Source: Calliphora vicina (Eukaryota > Arthropoda > Insecta > Diptera > Calliphoridae). From it: 64,000 nucleotides of DNA. Of the stretch, positions 35,931 through 47,248 are shown piece by piece; the stretch's first letter is position 1; every line of letters begins with the position of its first letter. Made by a program: the position numbers and the translations under genes. Location: contig NC_088782.1 of assembly GCF_958450345.1 (NCBI RefSeq), positions 121,689,980 through 121,753,979 of the forward strand. Reading direction: 5' to 3'. The notes under the pieces are model-generated. The model searched no databases. It was not told the origin of the DNA and worked only from the letters and a program-made list of their open reading frames with translations.

Positions 35931-36959
35931 GAATTTACGAAGTTTTTATTATGTTACAAGCGTTATTATGTTAAGAGGCATTTTATATATAATTCTGTTC
36001 CTTTCCTTCTTGAACTAAACTTTAACACACTTGCTTTTCATGATTCCATTTTCAAAATTTAACAACTTACAACTTTACAAATCAACACGCTTTAAACATT
36101 AATAATTTTATTTCATTGCTTATTTTACTAGATAATTTTTAAGAAATCTATAAAAAATAATTAATACAACAACCTCATAAACCCATAAATCCATCATACG
36201 TTTCCACAATATTACAAACTATAAAACATTCATAATGTTATTTTATACACAAGATTACAAAATTATTCTAAACATTAAAATACAATATCAAAATTGTAAA
36301 CATTTGAGGCATAATTTTAAAGTCATTATGAGTTTTTTTTTCCTCTAAAAATCTCTACATAACATTTTTTGTAATATAAAATATCTTAACAGCCAAACTA
36401 TCATATAAATAAGCAGAGACCCCCTAATGAACCTTTAACTTTGAAATATCATTATAATTCCCCCTCTTGCTTTACAATTTATTTGTTTTTATGTAAAATT
36501 GTTTAGAAAACTCAAAAAAGAATAAATAAAACACAAAGCCAAGCAGAAAAAATCATATGCATTGAAATTTTTTTTATGTTTTTAGTTCTGTAAATTTATT
36601 TGTTAAGCATTGTAAAATATTGTGTAGATTTTTATGTGCAGTGAATTAATTTTCATTCTTTTAAAGTGCATGAATAGTCAAGTATTTATTGAATATTTTG
36701 AGCCCCTCTCTCTTTCTCTAGTTCAATCATACCTAACGACTATTTTTTTGTTTTGTATAGATTGTAAGTTGTGGTGGTTCATAAAAGAGATTTGTAAAGA
36801 ATAGAAAACTGTTTTGAAAAAAAGTGTTTGAATAATGTAATAGGGGAGCTAAATGGCAATGAAGTGAAGCTATGCATGAGTATTTGTAAATGCTATGACA
36901 ATGACTACTGAAACCATGAGTACACTAAAAGAAATTAAAGACAAAATTAGAGATATTTC
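35931..36959. other. Non-coding spacer
   Basis: AT-rich unique sequence between a + and a - oriented block of the 35-bp family. The frame at 35880-36062 has no features. Nothing else is seen. Confidence 0.6.
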
Positions 36960-39900
36960 AAAATAGTCCCCAGTAGACCTATGATTAAAACTACCCTTAA
37001 ACGACATAAAGATCTACGATCCCAGCTCAACTTAGGCAAGATAAAACTTATGATTAAAGCCCAGACCACTTAAAAACTTAGGATTTAAGCTTAACGATTC
37101 AAGCTAAACTAAGACTACTTAAAGACCAACAATTGCACCTTAACTTAGACTATTATAAAGAACTGACATTGAAGTTAAAACTGAACTACATAGAGACAAG
37201 AAGCTGAAGCAAAAATTGAACTTCATAAAGACCTATGATCGAAGCTTAAATTTAAGCACAGAAACATCTCCGATTTAAAGCAAAATTGCGGTACAGAAAT
37301 ACCTCCGATTGCAGCTGAAATTGAGGTCCACATAGGCCTCCGATTGAAGCTAAAATTAAACTATATAAAGACCTTCGATTGAAGCTGAAATTGAGCTACA
37401 TATAGGCCTACGATTGAAGCTGAATTTGAGATACACAAAGACCTCCGATTGAGCTAAATTTTAGCTATAGAAAGACCTACGATTGAGACTAAAATCGAAG
37501 TGCAGAAAGACATCCGATTGAAGCTTAAATTCAACTACAGAAATACCTACGATTCAAGCTCAAATTGAAGTTCCGAACGACCTCCGATTGAAGCTAAAAT
37601 TCATCTGCAGAAAGGCCTACAATTGAGGCTAAAATTGAAGTACAGAAAGACCTCCGATTAGAGCTAAAATTGAGGTACAGAAAGATCGCCGCTTGAAGCT
37701 AAAACAGAAGTTCAGAAAGACCTCCGATAGATGCTAAAATTGAAGTATAGAAAGACATCCGACTGAAGCTAAAATTGAAGTACAGAAAGACATCCGATTG
37801 GACGTAAAATCTAACCACAGATAGACATCCGCCTGAAGCTAAAATTGATTGAAGCTAAAAATTAACTATAGAAATACCTTCGAATGAAGATAAAACTAAA
37901 CTACATAAAGATCTTCGACTAAAGCTAAAATTGATCCACATAAAGACCTCCGCTTGAAGCTAAAATTGAATCACTAAAGCCCTCCGATTGAAGCTAAAAC
38001 TGAAGTACAGAAAGACCTCCCATTGAAGCTAAACTTGAAGTACAGAAAGACCTCAGCTGGAAGCTAAAATTGAAGCACAGAAAGACCTCAGATTGGAGCA
38101 AAAATTTAAGTACGGAAAGACCTCCAATTGAAGCTAAAATTGAACAGCAGAAAGACCTCCGATTGAGTATAAAATTAAACTACATAAAGACCTTCAATCG
38201 AGGCTAAAATTTAAGTGCAGAAAGACCTCCGATTGAAGCTAAAATTGAAGTACAGAAAGACCTCCGATTGAAGCTGAAGTTGAAGTACAGAAAGACCTAC
38301 GATTGAACATAAAATTAAACTACATAAAGACCTTCAATCGAGGCTAAAATTTAAGTACAGAAAGACCTACGATTGAAGCTAAAATTGAAGTACAGAAAGA
38401 TCTCCGATTGAATCTAAAATTAAACTACACAAAGACCTTCGATCGAAGTTAAAATTTAAGTACAGAAAGACCTCCGATTGAAGCCAAAATTGAAGTACAG
38501 AAAGACCTCCGATTGAGTCTAAAATTAAACTACATAAAGACCTTCAATCGAAGCTAAAATTTAAGCACAGAAAGACCTCCGATTGAAGCTAAAATTGAAG
38601 TACAGAAAGACCTCCGATTGAAGCTAAAACTGAAGTACAGAAAGACCTCCGATTGAATCTAAAATTAAACTACAGAAAGACCTCCGATTCAAGCTAAATC
38701 TGAAGTGCATAAAGACCTCCGATTGAAGCTAAAACTGAAGTACACAAAGACCAATGATTGAAGCCAAAATTGAAAATTTAAATACCGATTGAAGCTAAAA
38801 TTGAAGTACAGAAAGACCTCCGATTCAAGCTAAATCTGAAGTATATAAAGACCTCCGATTGAAGCTAAAACTGAAGTACACAAAGACCAATGATTGAAGC
38901 CAAAATTGAAAATTTAAATACCGATTGAAGCTAAAATTGAAGTACAGAAAGACCTCCGATTCAAGCTAAATCTGAAGTACATAAAGACCTCCGATTGAAG
39001 CTAAAACTGAAGTACACAAAGACCAATGATTGAAGCCAAAATTGAAAATTTAAATACCGATTGAAGCTAAAATTGAAGTACAAAAAGACCTCCGATTCAA
39101 GCTAAATCTGAAGTACATAAAGACCTCCGCTTGAAGCTAAAATTGAATCACTAAAGCCCTCCGATTGAAGCTAAAACTGAAGTACAGAAAGACCTCCCAT
39201 TGAAGCTAAACTTGAAGTACAGAAAGACCTCAGCTGGAAGCTAAAATTGAAGCACAGAAAGACCTCAGATTGGAGCAAAAATTTAAGTACGGAAAGACCT
39301 CCGATTGAAGCTAAAATTGAACAGCAGAAAGACCTCCGATTGAGTATAAAATTAAACTACATAAAGACCTTCAATCGAGGCTAAAATTTAAGTGCAGAAA
39401 GACCTCCGATTGAAGCTAAAATTGAAGTACAGAAAGACCTCCGATTGAAGCTGAAGTTGAAGTACAGAAAGACCTACGATTAAACATAAAATTAAACTAC
39501 ATAAAGACCTTCAATCGAGGCTAAAATTTAAGTACAGAAAGACCTACGATTGAAGCTAAAATTGAAGTACAGAAAGATCTCCGATTGAATCTAAAATTAA
39601 ACTACACAAAGACCTTCGATCGAAGTTAAAATTTAAGTACAAAAAGACCTCCGATTGAAGCCAAAACTGAAGTACAGAAAGACCTCCGATTGAATCTAAA
39701 ATTAAACTACATAAAGACCTTCAATCGAAGCTAAAATTTAAGTACAGAAAGACCTCCGATTGAAGCTAAAATTGAAGTACAGAAAGACCTCCGATTGAAG
39801 CTAAAACTGAAGTACAGAAAGACCTCCGATTGAATCTAAAATTAAACTACATAAAGACCTTCAATCGAGGCTAAAATTTAAGTACAGAAAGACCTCCGAT

Positions 39901-41110
39901 TCAAGCTAAATCTGAAGTACATAAAGACCTCCGATTGAAGCTAAAACTGAAGTACACAAAGACCAATGATTGAAGCCAAAATTGAAAATTTAAATACCGA
40001 TTGAAGCTAAAATTGAAGTACAGAAAGACCTCCGATTCAAGCTAAATCTGAAGTATATAAAGACCTCCGATTGAAGCTAAAACTGAAGTACACAAAGACC
40101 AATGATTGAAGCCAAAATTGAAAATTTAAATACCGATTGAAGCTAAAATTGAAGTACAGAAAGACCTCCGATTCAAGCTAAATCTGAAGTACATAAAGAC
40201 CTCCGATTGAAGCTAAAACTGAAGTACACAAAGACCAATGATTGAAGCCAAAATTGAAAATTTAAATACCGATTGAAGCTAAAATTGAAGTACAGAAAGA
40301 CCTCCGATTCAAGCTAAATCTGAAGTACATAAAGACCTCCGATTGAAGCTAAAACTGAAGTACACAAAGACCAATGATTGAAGCCAAAATTGAAAATTTA
40401 AATACCGATTGAAGCTAAAATTGAAGTACAGAAAGACCTCCGATTCAAGCTAAATCTGAAGTACATAAAGACCTCCGATTGAAGCTAAAACTGAAGTACA
40501 CAAAGACCAATGATTGAAGCCAAAATTGAAAATTTAAATACCGATTGAAGCTAAAATTGAAGTACAGAAAGACCTCCGATTCAAGCTAAATCTGAAGTAC
40601 ATAAAGACCTCCGATTGAAGCTAAAACTGAAGTACACAAAGACCAATGATTGAAGCCAAAATTTAACTACATATATACCTACTATTGAAGCTAAAACTGA
40701 AGTACAGAAAGACCTCCGATTGAATCTAAAATTAAACTACATAAAGACCTTCAATCCAGGCTAAAATTTAAGTACAGAAAGACCTCCGATTGAAGCTAAA
40801 ATTGAAGTACAGAAAGACCTCCGATTCAAGCTAAATCTGAAGTACATAAATACCTCCGATTGAAGCTAAAACTGAAGTACACAAAGATCAATGATTGAAG
40901 CCAAAATTTAACTACATATAGACCTACTATTGAAGCTAAAACTGAAGTGCAGAAAGACCTCGAATTGATGCTAAAATTGAACTGATTAAAAACTCTCGAT
41001 TGAAGCCAAAATTAAACACCTGAAAGCCAAATTGAACTACATAAAGACCTACGATTGAACCTAAAATCGGACTTCATAAAGACCTTCGATTAAAGCTTTA
41101 ATTGAACAAA
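36960..41110 (-). repeat. 35-bp AGCTTCAATC repeat, block III (inverted)
   Basis: Reverse complement of the family (gattgaagctaaaattgaag, tacagaaagacctcc; 35 bp). Two higher-order structures are superimposed. About 730 bp at 37940-38670 is repeated at about 39117-39850, an offset of 1177 bp (cgcttgaagc at 37951 and 39128; tacggaaaga at 38111 and 39288). A 136-bp composite unit of four monomers, tagged by aaatttaaatacc, repeats at 38780, 38916 and 39052, and again at 39992, 40128, 40264, 40400 and 40536. The edges (36960-37350 and 40980-41110) are degenerate. Confidence 0.95.
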
Positions 41111-42514
41111 AGATCTGAAATCTTCCATAATGATATTTTTTAATTGATCACTACATTTCTGTCAGTGTTTCTGATAGTGTCATTTGAGTTGTAAACAGCT
41201 ATTGCCCTTTTGAAATGAATGACATGCATGCATTATTCATGCCTGTTTTAGGGGAAAGAGGGACCCTTATGTTACACATATTTAATTATTGAAAATAGTT
41301 TGTTCATTGTTTACATTTACTGCAAGACAGAAAGATTTTTAAGTGTTTTTTTTAAGCAAAGATTTGTTTATGTTTTAAACCCCCCAAGGAATCACAATCA
41401 GAAAAAAACGAGAAAAATGTTAATTAAAACTTAAGTAGGAAAAATAATTTGAAGGGCTGTACTTATACAATATTCTAAAGAGAGGACTAGAGAGAAAGAA
41501 ACATCAATGATGGAGATAGAATTTAAAATTGAAAACATTTAAATAAAGAGACAAATAAAATGTTTCTTTAATAGAAAAAACTTAAGAAACTGTAACGAGT
41601 TTTTATTTTAAATATTTAAAATTAGCTGTATTGATTTAGAAAAACATTATTTAATAGAAAATATTGTTTAATTTAGTCCATATTTTAGTAGCTTTGTTTA
41701 ATTTTCTTATAGCTAGTTTAGCTATTGTCTGCAAAATATTCCCACAGTTTGAATAGTCTAAAATCTTTTGAATATTTTTACTAATTTTAAAGAAAGACTT
41801 TCAAATGAGCTACAGAAATTGAAAGTTATCATATCCTAAAGTGCATTGTTGCACTTTTCTATGCCGAAATTTAACCGCATTGTATCTCAAATTTTCCCAC
41901 AATTTTGAATGCATCGAAAGCTCCATAAAAATGCAGATTTTAATAATAATTAAACAAACATTTCAACCTGTTAAACACTTGATTTAACAAAAAAAAAACA
42001 AGATATTATAATAATCAACCTAAAATTTAATCACTTTTATTTGTTCGAAAAAAACATATTAAATCTAAATTAACATAAATGATTTTTCAGATGCCTTTAA
42101 AACTAAATATCATATCTAAATTAAACAAATACCGAATTTTTTTTAAGAAAAATTTTTTTTGTTTATCAAATCAAACAATATTATTTATTCTCTATACAGG
42201 TTTGTTAACATATGTTGCGTGTATGCTGATATATGCTAATTTATTCAAATTAAAAGTTTGTAAAAAACGTTAACAGAATTTTAAATTAATTTTCAATATT
42301 TATTTTTTTTTCATCTTTTTTAAATTTACATACAAGTTGTACATGACGCTTTTTATTCATTATTGTTGTGGTTTGTGGTGTTTTTTTATGATCTTAGATG
42401 AAGAATATCTATAATCAAAACAAAACATATAAAAACAGACAGTGGATAGTAGAAAGATGGGATATGGAGTTTGAGAGTGGTGCTGTAAAGATGTGAGTAA
42501 TTTAGATTAAAGCT
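41111..42514. other. Non-coding island with paired Su(H) octamers
   Basis: Unique AT-rich DNA between the inverted block III and block IV. Two TTCCCACA octamers are at 41739 and 41894. The frame at 42079-42273 is Phe/Leu/Lys-rich and featureless. No gene is supported. Confidence 0.55.
41739..41901 (-). promoter_or_regulatory. Paired Su(H) octamers (TGTGGGAA x2)
   Basis: TTCCCACA at 41739-41746 and again at 41894-41901, same orientation, 155 bp apart. Both are exact high-affinity Su(H) sites. They lie 4.8 kb upstream of the short Brd-family gene and 9 kb downstream of the long one. Two in such a short AT-rich stretch is more than expected for one random 8-mer, but no E-box was seen beside them. 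Confidence 0.4.
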
Positions 42515-45310
42515 TCAATATCAATCTTAGCTTCAATTGAGGATATATATGTAGTTCAATTTTAACTTCAATCGAGGGTCTTTATATTGTTCAATTATAT
42601 TTCCTATCGAAGCTCTTTATGTAACTAAATTTTAGCTTTAACCGCAGGTCATTATTTATTTAAATTTTAGCTTTAATTGCAGAAATTTATGTAGTTCTAC
42701 TTTAGCTTCAATCGTAGATCTTTATGTAGTTAAATTTTAGTTTCAATTGAGAAACTTTATGTAGTTCAATTTTGCACTCAATAAAAGGTCTTTATGTAGT
42801 TCAATATTGGCTCCAATCGTAGGTCTAGATGTAGTTGAATTTTGGCTTCAATTATTGGTCTTTATGTAGTTCAATTATGGCTTCAATCGAAGATCTTCAT
42901 GGAGTTCAATTTTATCATCAATCGTAGGTCTTTATGTATGTAGTTCAATGTTAACTACAGTTGAGGGTCTTTATATAGATAAATATTAGCTTCAATTGAA
43001 GGTCTTTATTTATTTCAATTTAAGCTCCAATCGAAGGTCCATATGTAGTTAAATTTTAGCTGCAATCGAAGGTCTTTCTGTAGTTCAATTTTAGCTTCAA
43101 TCGAGTGTCTTTATGTAGAACAAATTCAGCTTCAACTGATGGTCTTTATATAGAACAATTTTAGCTTCAATCTAGAGTCGTTATGTAGTTCAATTTTAGT
43201 TTCAATCGAGAGACTTAATATAGTTTAATTTTAGCTTCAGGCGTAAGTCTTTATGTAGTTAAATTTTAGCTACAGTTGAGGGTCTTTATATAGACAAATT
43301 TTAGCTTCTATTGAGGGTCTTTACTTATTTCAATTTATGCTCCAATCAAAGATCCTTATGTAGTTAAATTTTAGCTTCTATCGCATGTCTTTCTGTAGTT
43401 CAATTTTATCTTCAATCGAAGGTCTTTATGTTATTTAATTTTAGTTTCAATCGAAGGACTTTCTGTAGTTGAATTTTAGCTTCAATCAAGTGTCTTTATG
43501 TACAACAAATTCAATTTCAAGTGAAGGTCTTTATGTAGAACAATTTTAGCTTCAGTCGAGAGTCGTTATATAGTTCAATTTTAGTTTCAATCGAGATACT
43601 TAATATAGTTTAATTTTAGCTTCAATCGTAGGTCTTTATGTAGTTCAGTTTTACTTTCAATTATAGGGCTTTATGTAGTTCAATTTTAGCTACAGTTGAG
43701 GGTCTTTATATTGATAAATTTTAGCTTCAATTGTTTCAATTTAAGCTCCAATCGAAGATCCTTATGTAGTTAAATTTTGGCTTCTATCGCGGGTCTTTCT
43801 GTAGTTCAATTTTATCTTCAATCGAAGGCCTTTTTGTAATTTAATTTTAGTTTCAATCGAAGGACTTTCTGTAGTTGAATTTTAGCTTCAATCAAGTGTC
43901 TTTATGTACAACAAATTCAATTTCAATTGATGGTCTTTATGTAGAACAATTTTAGCTTCAATCGAGCGTCGTTATATAGTTCAATTTTAGTTTCAATCGA
44001 TTGACTTAATATAGTTAAATTTTAGCTTCAATCGTAGGTATTTATGTAGTTCAATATTACATTCAATTATAGGCTTTTATGTAGTTAAATTTTAGCTACA
44101 GTTGACGGCCTTTATATATATAAATTTTAGCTTCAATTGAGGGTCTTTATTTATTTAATTTTAGCTTCGATCGAAGGGCTTTATGTAGATCAATTTTAGC
44201 TTCAATCGTGGGTCTTTATGTAGATCAATTTTAACTTCGATCAAAGGACTTTATGTAGATCAATTTTAGCTTCGATCGAAGGGCTTTATGTAGATCAATT
44301 TTAGCTTCGATCAAAGGTCATAGTTGGATCAGTTTTAGCTTCAATCGTGGGTCTTTATGTAGATCAATTTTAGCTTTAATCGCAGGCCATTATGCAGCTC
44401 AATTCTAGCTTCGATCAAAGGTCTTTATGTAGAGCAATTTTAACTCCAATAGAGGGTACTTATGCAGCTCAATTTTAGATTCGATCGAAGGTCTTTAGGT
44501 GGGTCAATCTTAGCTTCAATCGTGGGTCTTTATATAGATCATTTTTAGCTTAGATTAAAAGTATTTAGGTAATTCAATTTTTGCTTTAATCGCAGTCCTT
44601 TATTAAGAACAATTTTAGCATCAATCGCAGGTCTGTATATAGTTTAATTTTAGCTTCAATGGCAGTTCTTTATGTAGGTCAATTTTGGCTTCAGTTGGAG
44701 GACTTTATGTGGCACAATTTTATATAAAATCGTAGGTCTTTATGTAGCTCAATTTTAGCACCAATCGCAGGTCTTTATGTAGTTCAATTTTAGCTTGAGT
44801 CGGAGGACTTTATGTGGAACAATTATAGCTTCAATCAAAGGCCTTTATATCTAACAAATATAGTTTCAATCGTAGCACTTTATATCCAACGATTACAGCT
44901 TCCTTCTGCAGTTCACTTTTAGCTTCATTTGAAGGACTTAAAGTAGTTTAGTTACAGCTTCAATTGTGGATCTTTATGTAGCTCAATTTTGTCTTTTACA
45001 GTAGGTCCTTATGTAGTTACAATTTAGCTTCAATCGTATGTCTTTATGTAATTTGAGTTGAGCTTATTGGTTTCTTTTATAGGTTTAAATTGTAGGCCTT
45101 TGTTTAGCCTAAATTGAGCTTCAATCGTAGCCTCTTTTTATTCTTTTCATGAGCTTCAATCTTGGATTTTTAATTGCTCTAAGTGGAGTTTTGTGGCATC
45201 GTTCAAGAGATTTGATCATTGCTATTTATTTTCACTAAGTTGAGCTGCATTTGTAGGCCTTTATGTTGAACATTAATCGTAAGTCTTGATGTGATCTAAA
45301 TTGATCTTCA
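42515..45310 (+). repeat. 35-bp AGCTTCAATC repeat, block IV (+)
   Basis: Family consensus TTTTAGCTTCAATCGAAGG then TCTTTATGTAGTTCAA. A composite unit carrying 'acaaattca' recurs at 43116, 43501 and 43907, offsets of 385 (11 x 35) and 406 bp. From about 44150 the units contain TTCGATC in place of TTCAATC and 'gtagatcaa' in place of 'gtagttcaa'. The right edge is degenerate. Confidence 0.94.
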
Positions 45311-46378
45311 AATCTTGAGTAGTTCTAGCTTATTTTGAAATATGTATATATGTAATTTTTTTGGACAATCGCTCAATTATACCCTTTTGTTCTACTTAGT
45401 GGGTGAATTATTTGTCTTGAATCCTTGTGTTTAATTAACAAACAAGATTAATTAACCCCTTTGAATCATCCATTCTTTAAATGCTCTCCTTTAAGAAAAC
45501 ATTGTCTTGTTGTTCAAACCAACAATCAATAACACATTATTAAATCCTATTACATAATTTAACACTTGTTAAATTATAAAAAAATACAACAATCCCTAAA
45601 ACGCACACAAATTACTACCAAAAACTTGTGAACTCTGCAAAAAGATCTTAAGAAAAATCAAATTAAAGAGTTAAACAACACAACTTAAGGAATTTAGCAG
45701 ACAAATCATGATAAAAAAACAAACTTCTAATGTAAAAAAAATAAACAACAACCGAAATGAATTGATCAAATATTTTAACGCTAAAAAAAAAACTGTACCC
45801 TAAAATGTTTTTGCACAAAAAATCACAAGAGATTAAAGCAGGGGTGCCCACAAGTTCCTTATGGAAGAGTAAACACCAATACAGTTAAAGAAAAGCTACT
45901 TTTTATTCAATATTTGTTGTTGCTAAAACCAATTCATACAAAGAAAAAAGAAAAAAAAACTCACTTTCAACACACACATTTTTAAAATATCATACGATAA
46001 AGAAAAACAAAATCTACATGGATGATCGCAGTCGTCAATGTTTACCAGCAAGCATACGAAAGTGTTGTTGCTTTCAACATGCGTGTATTCAGTGAAGAAC
46101 GACAAAAAAATAATAAGACAAAGTTGTTTGTGTATTTTGTATTGCTAATGCTGAGTGCTCTAGTGAGTATACAAAACACACAGCCTATAGCTAAGAGCAA
46201 TTACAATAACAAAAGAGTACCAAGAGTATAGGGCTTGGGCATGACTGGATTAAAGTGTCATTGAAAAATATTTCATAATAAATTTAAGAGAAAAAAAGCA
46301 AAAAAAAAAATACTTTAACCCCAAAACTAATAAAAAGAATCCAAAACAAAAAAGAAGCTATACAATACATAACACAAG
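45311..46378. other. Non-coding spacer upstream of the short Brd-family gene
   Basis: AT-rich DNA with many short A/T runs. Overlapping short frames at 45663-45851, 45923-46105 and 46022-46231 lie on both strands without domains and are not called. It likely contains distal regulatory DNA for the downstream gene. Confidence 0.5.
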
Positions 46379-46385
46379 CAGGTAG
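46379..46385 (+). promoter_or_regulatory. Zelda/TAGteam heptamer CAGGTAG (distal)
   Basis: Exact CAGGTAG about 280 bp upstream of the predicted start of the short Brd-family gene, in the context caagCAGGTAGag. Confidence 0.5.
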
Positions 46386-46522
46386 AGAAAAAAAACTAAA
46401 AACTCGATATGTGGAACAATGCAAAGATAAATCTTTTTTTTAAACAAATACAACAACAGAAAAAAGGATCGAACTCCAAAAAAATAACTAAAGGAATTTG
46501 AAACCCTTAAAATGTAGTCAAG

Positions 46523-46529
46523 CAGGTAG
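46523..46529 (+). promoter_or_regulatory. Zelda/TAGteam heptamer CAGGTAG (proximal)
   Basis: Second exact CAGGTAG, about 140 bp upstream of the start site, in the same caagCAGGTAG context as the distal one. Confidence 0.55.
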
Positions 46530-46627
46530 TTTAAACATGACACTGCACACTAAATGCCAAAAGAGAGAAAGAGAGACCTAAACTGAAAAAAGACCCCCTG
46601 CTCAGGACCTGCTAAGCACAGGACGAG

Positions 46628-46667
46628 TATAAATAGCAGTCCTTTGGCTCTAGACAGTATCATTCAT
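46628..46667 (+). promoter_or_regulatory. Core promoter of the short Brd-family gene
   Basis: TATAAATA at 46628-46635 and initiator TCATTC at 46660-46665 (exact TCAKTY, +1 A at 46662), 34 bp apart. This gives a 55-nt 5' leader. The leader contains the GY-box heptamer GTCTTCC at 46670-46676. Confidence 0.8.
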
Positions 46668-46669
46668 TT

Positions 46670-46676
46670 GTCTTCC
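46670..46676 (+). promoter_or_regulatory. GY-box heptamer in the 5' leader
   Basis: GTCTTCC, the miR-7 seed-match box usually found in Brd/E(spl) 3' UTRs, starts 8 nt after the predicted cap site. Target sites so near the cap are unusual, and this may be chance. Confidence 0.35.
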
Positions 46677-46716
46677 TTAAGCAAAGCAACATCAACTCAA
46701 CTCCACAACTCTCAAA

Positions 46717-46986
46717 ATGGCTTGCATCTACAACAACTCCACCATCATCAACTCTACTTTCATCAACAAGAGCATTGATAAATCCTCCTTGTCTCCTGCC
46801 TTGAGCGTTTTCAAACTCTTGAAAACTGTACGCAAGATCTTCAACAGCAGCAGCAACACCAAAAAATCCAACATCATCACCAAACAAATGATTTCGGGTC
46901 CTGTAGTCATCTCCACTTGCATGACTGAAGAAGAACATCAAAATTGGTTAAATGAACAATTTGAAGTGACTGCCATACAATTCTAA
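46717..46986 (+). CDS. Bearded-family protein, short form (Brd/Bob/m6-type)
   Basis: An 89-residue intronless protein. Ser/Asn/Thr-rich N-terminus (1-25); basic amphipathic helix at about 27-43 (SPALSVFKLLKTVRKIF); conserved-looking GPVVISTCMTEEE at 61-73; then NWLNEQFE at 76-83, matching the NxxN Neuralized-binding signature in the same NxxNExxE context as the long protein 14 kb upstream. The GTFFWTS motif of long members is absent, as in Drosophila Brd, Bob and m6 (about 70-90 residues). The expected role is binding Neuralized at the cell cortex and inhibiting Delta internalisation. The start ctcaaaATGg fits the fly consensus and lies 55 nt from the predicted cap. The high AAC/ATC content of the first 60 codons is low-complexity. 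Minus-strand frames at 46660-46941 are shadows. The precise orthologue is not resolvable by eye. Confidence 0.88.
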   Translation: MACIYNNSTIINSTFINKSIDKSSLSPALSVFKLLKTVRKIFNSSSNTKKSNIITKQMISGPVVISTCMTEEEHQNWLNEQFEVTAIQF

Positions 46987-47248
46987 ATTAAAGACTGTGA
47001 ACGTGATTTTAGCAAACCAACAGCCTTCAAGGCTTTAAAGGGTAAATCAGCACACAACAAAAAAACAGGGTTTTTTGAAAGCAGCTCTCTGTAATGAGGA
47101 TCTTGGTAAACCGGATCTTTCATACTCAAAAGAAAAATGGGTCATCAGCAGCAGCAAACTCTAAGGCAGCATTATAAAGAGGGAAAATCTTAGCAGGCTT
47201 AAACAATTTAAAGAATTATAAACAAAATTTAAAAAAAAATACAATAAA
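46987..47248 (+). promoter_or_regulatory. 3' UTR of the short Brd-family gene
   Basis: From the stop to AATAAA at 47243-47248. No exact Brd, GY or K box was found. The nearest are GGCTTTA (47031-47037, one change from the Brd box) and CGTGAT (47002-47007, one change from the K box). An AAACCGG half-site for Grainyhead-type factors lies at about 47108. The contrast with the fully equipped 3' UTR of the long gene is notable. Confidence 0.6.

Noticed and set aside
45663..46231. Three short open frames upstream of the short Brd-family gene
   Set aside because: Low-complexity Phe/Leu or mixed translations overlapping on both strands, with no domain.
46660..46941. Minus-strand open frames over the short Brd-family gene
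   Set aside because: Antisense shadows of a gene with a good TATA/initiator pair on the + strand.
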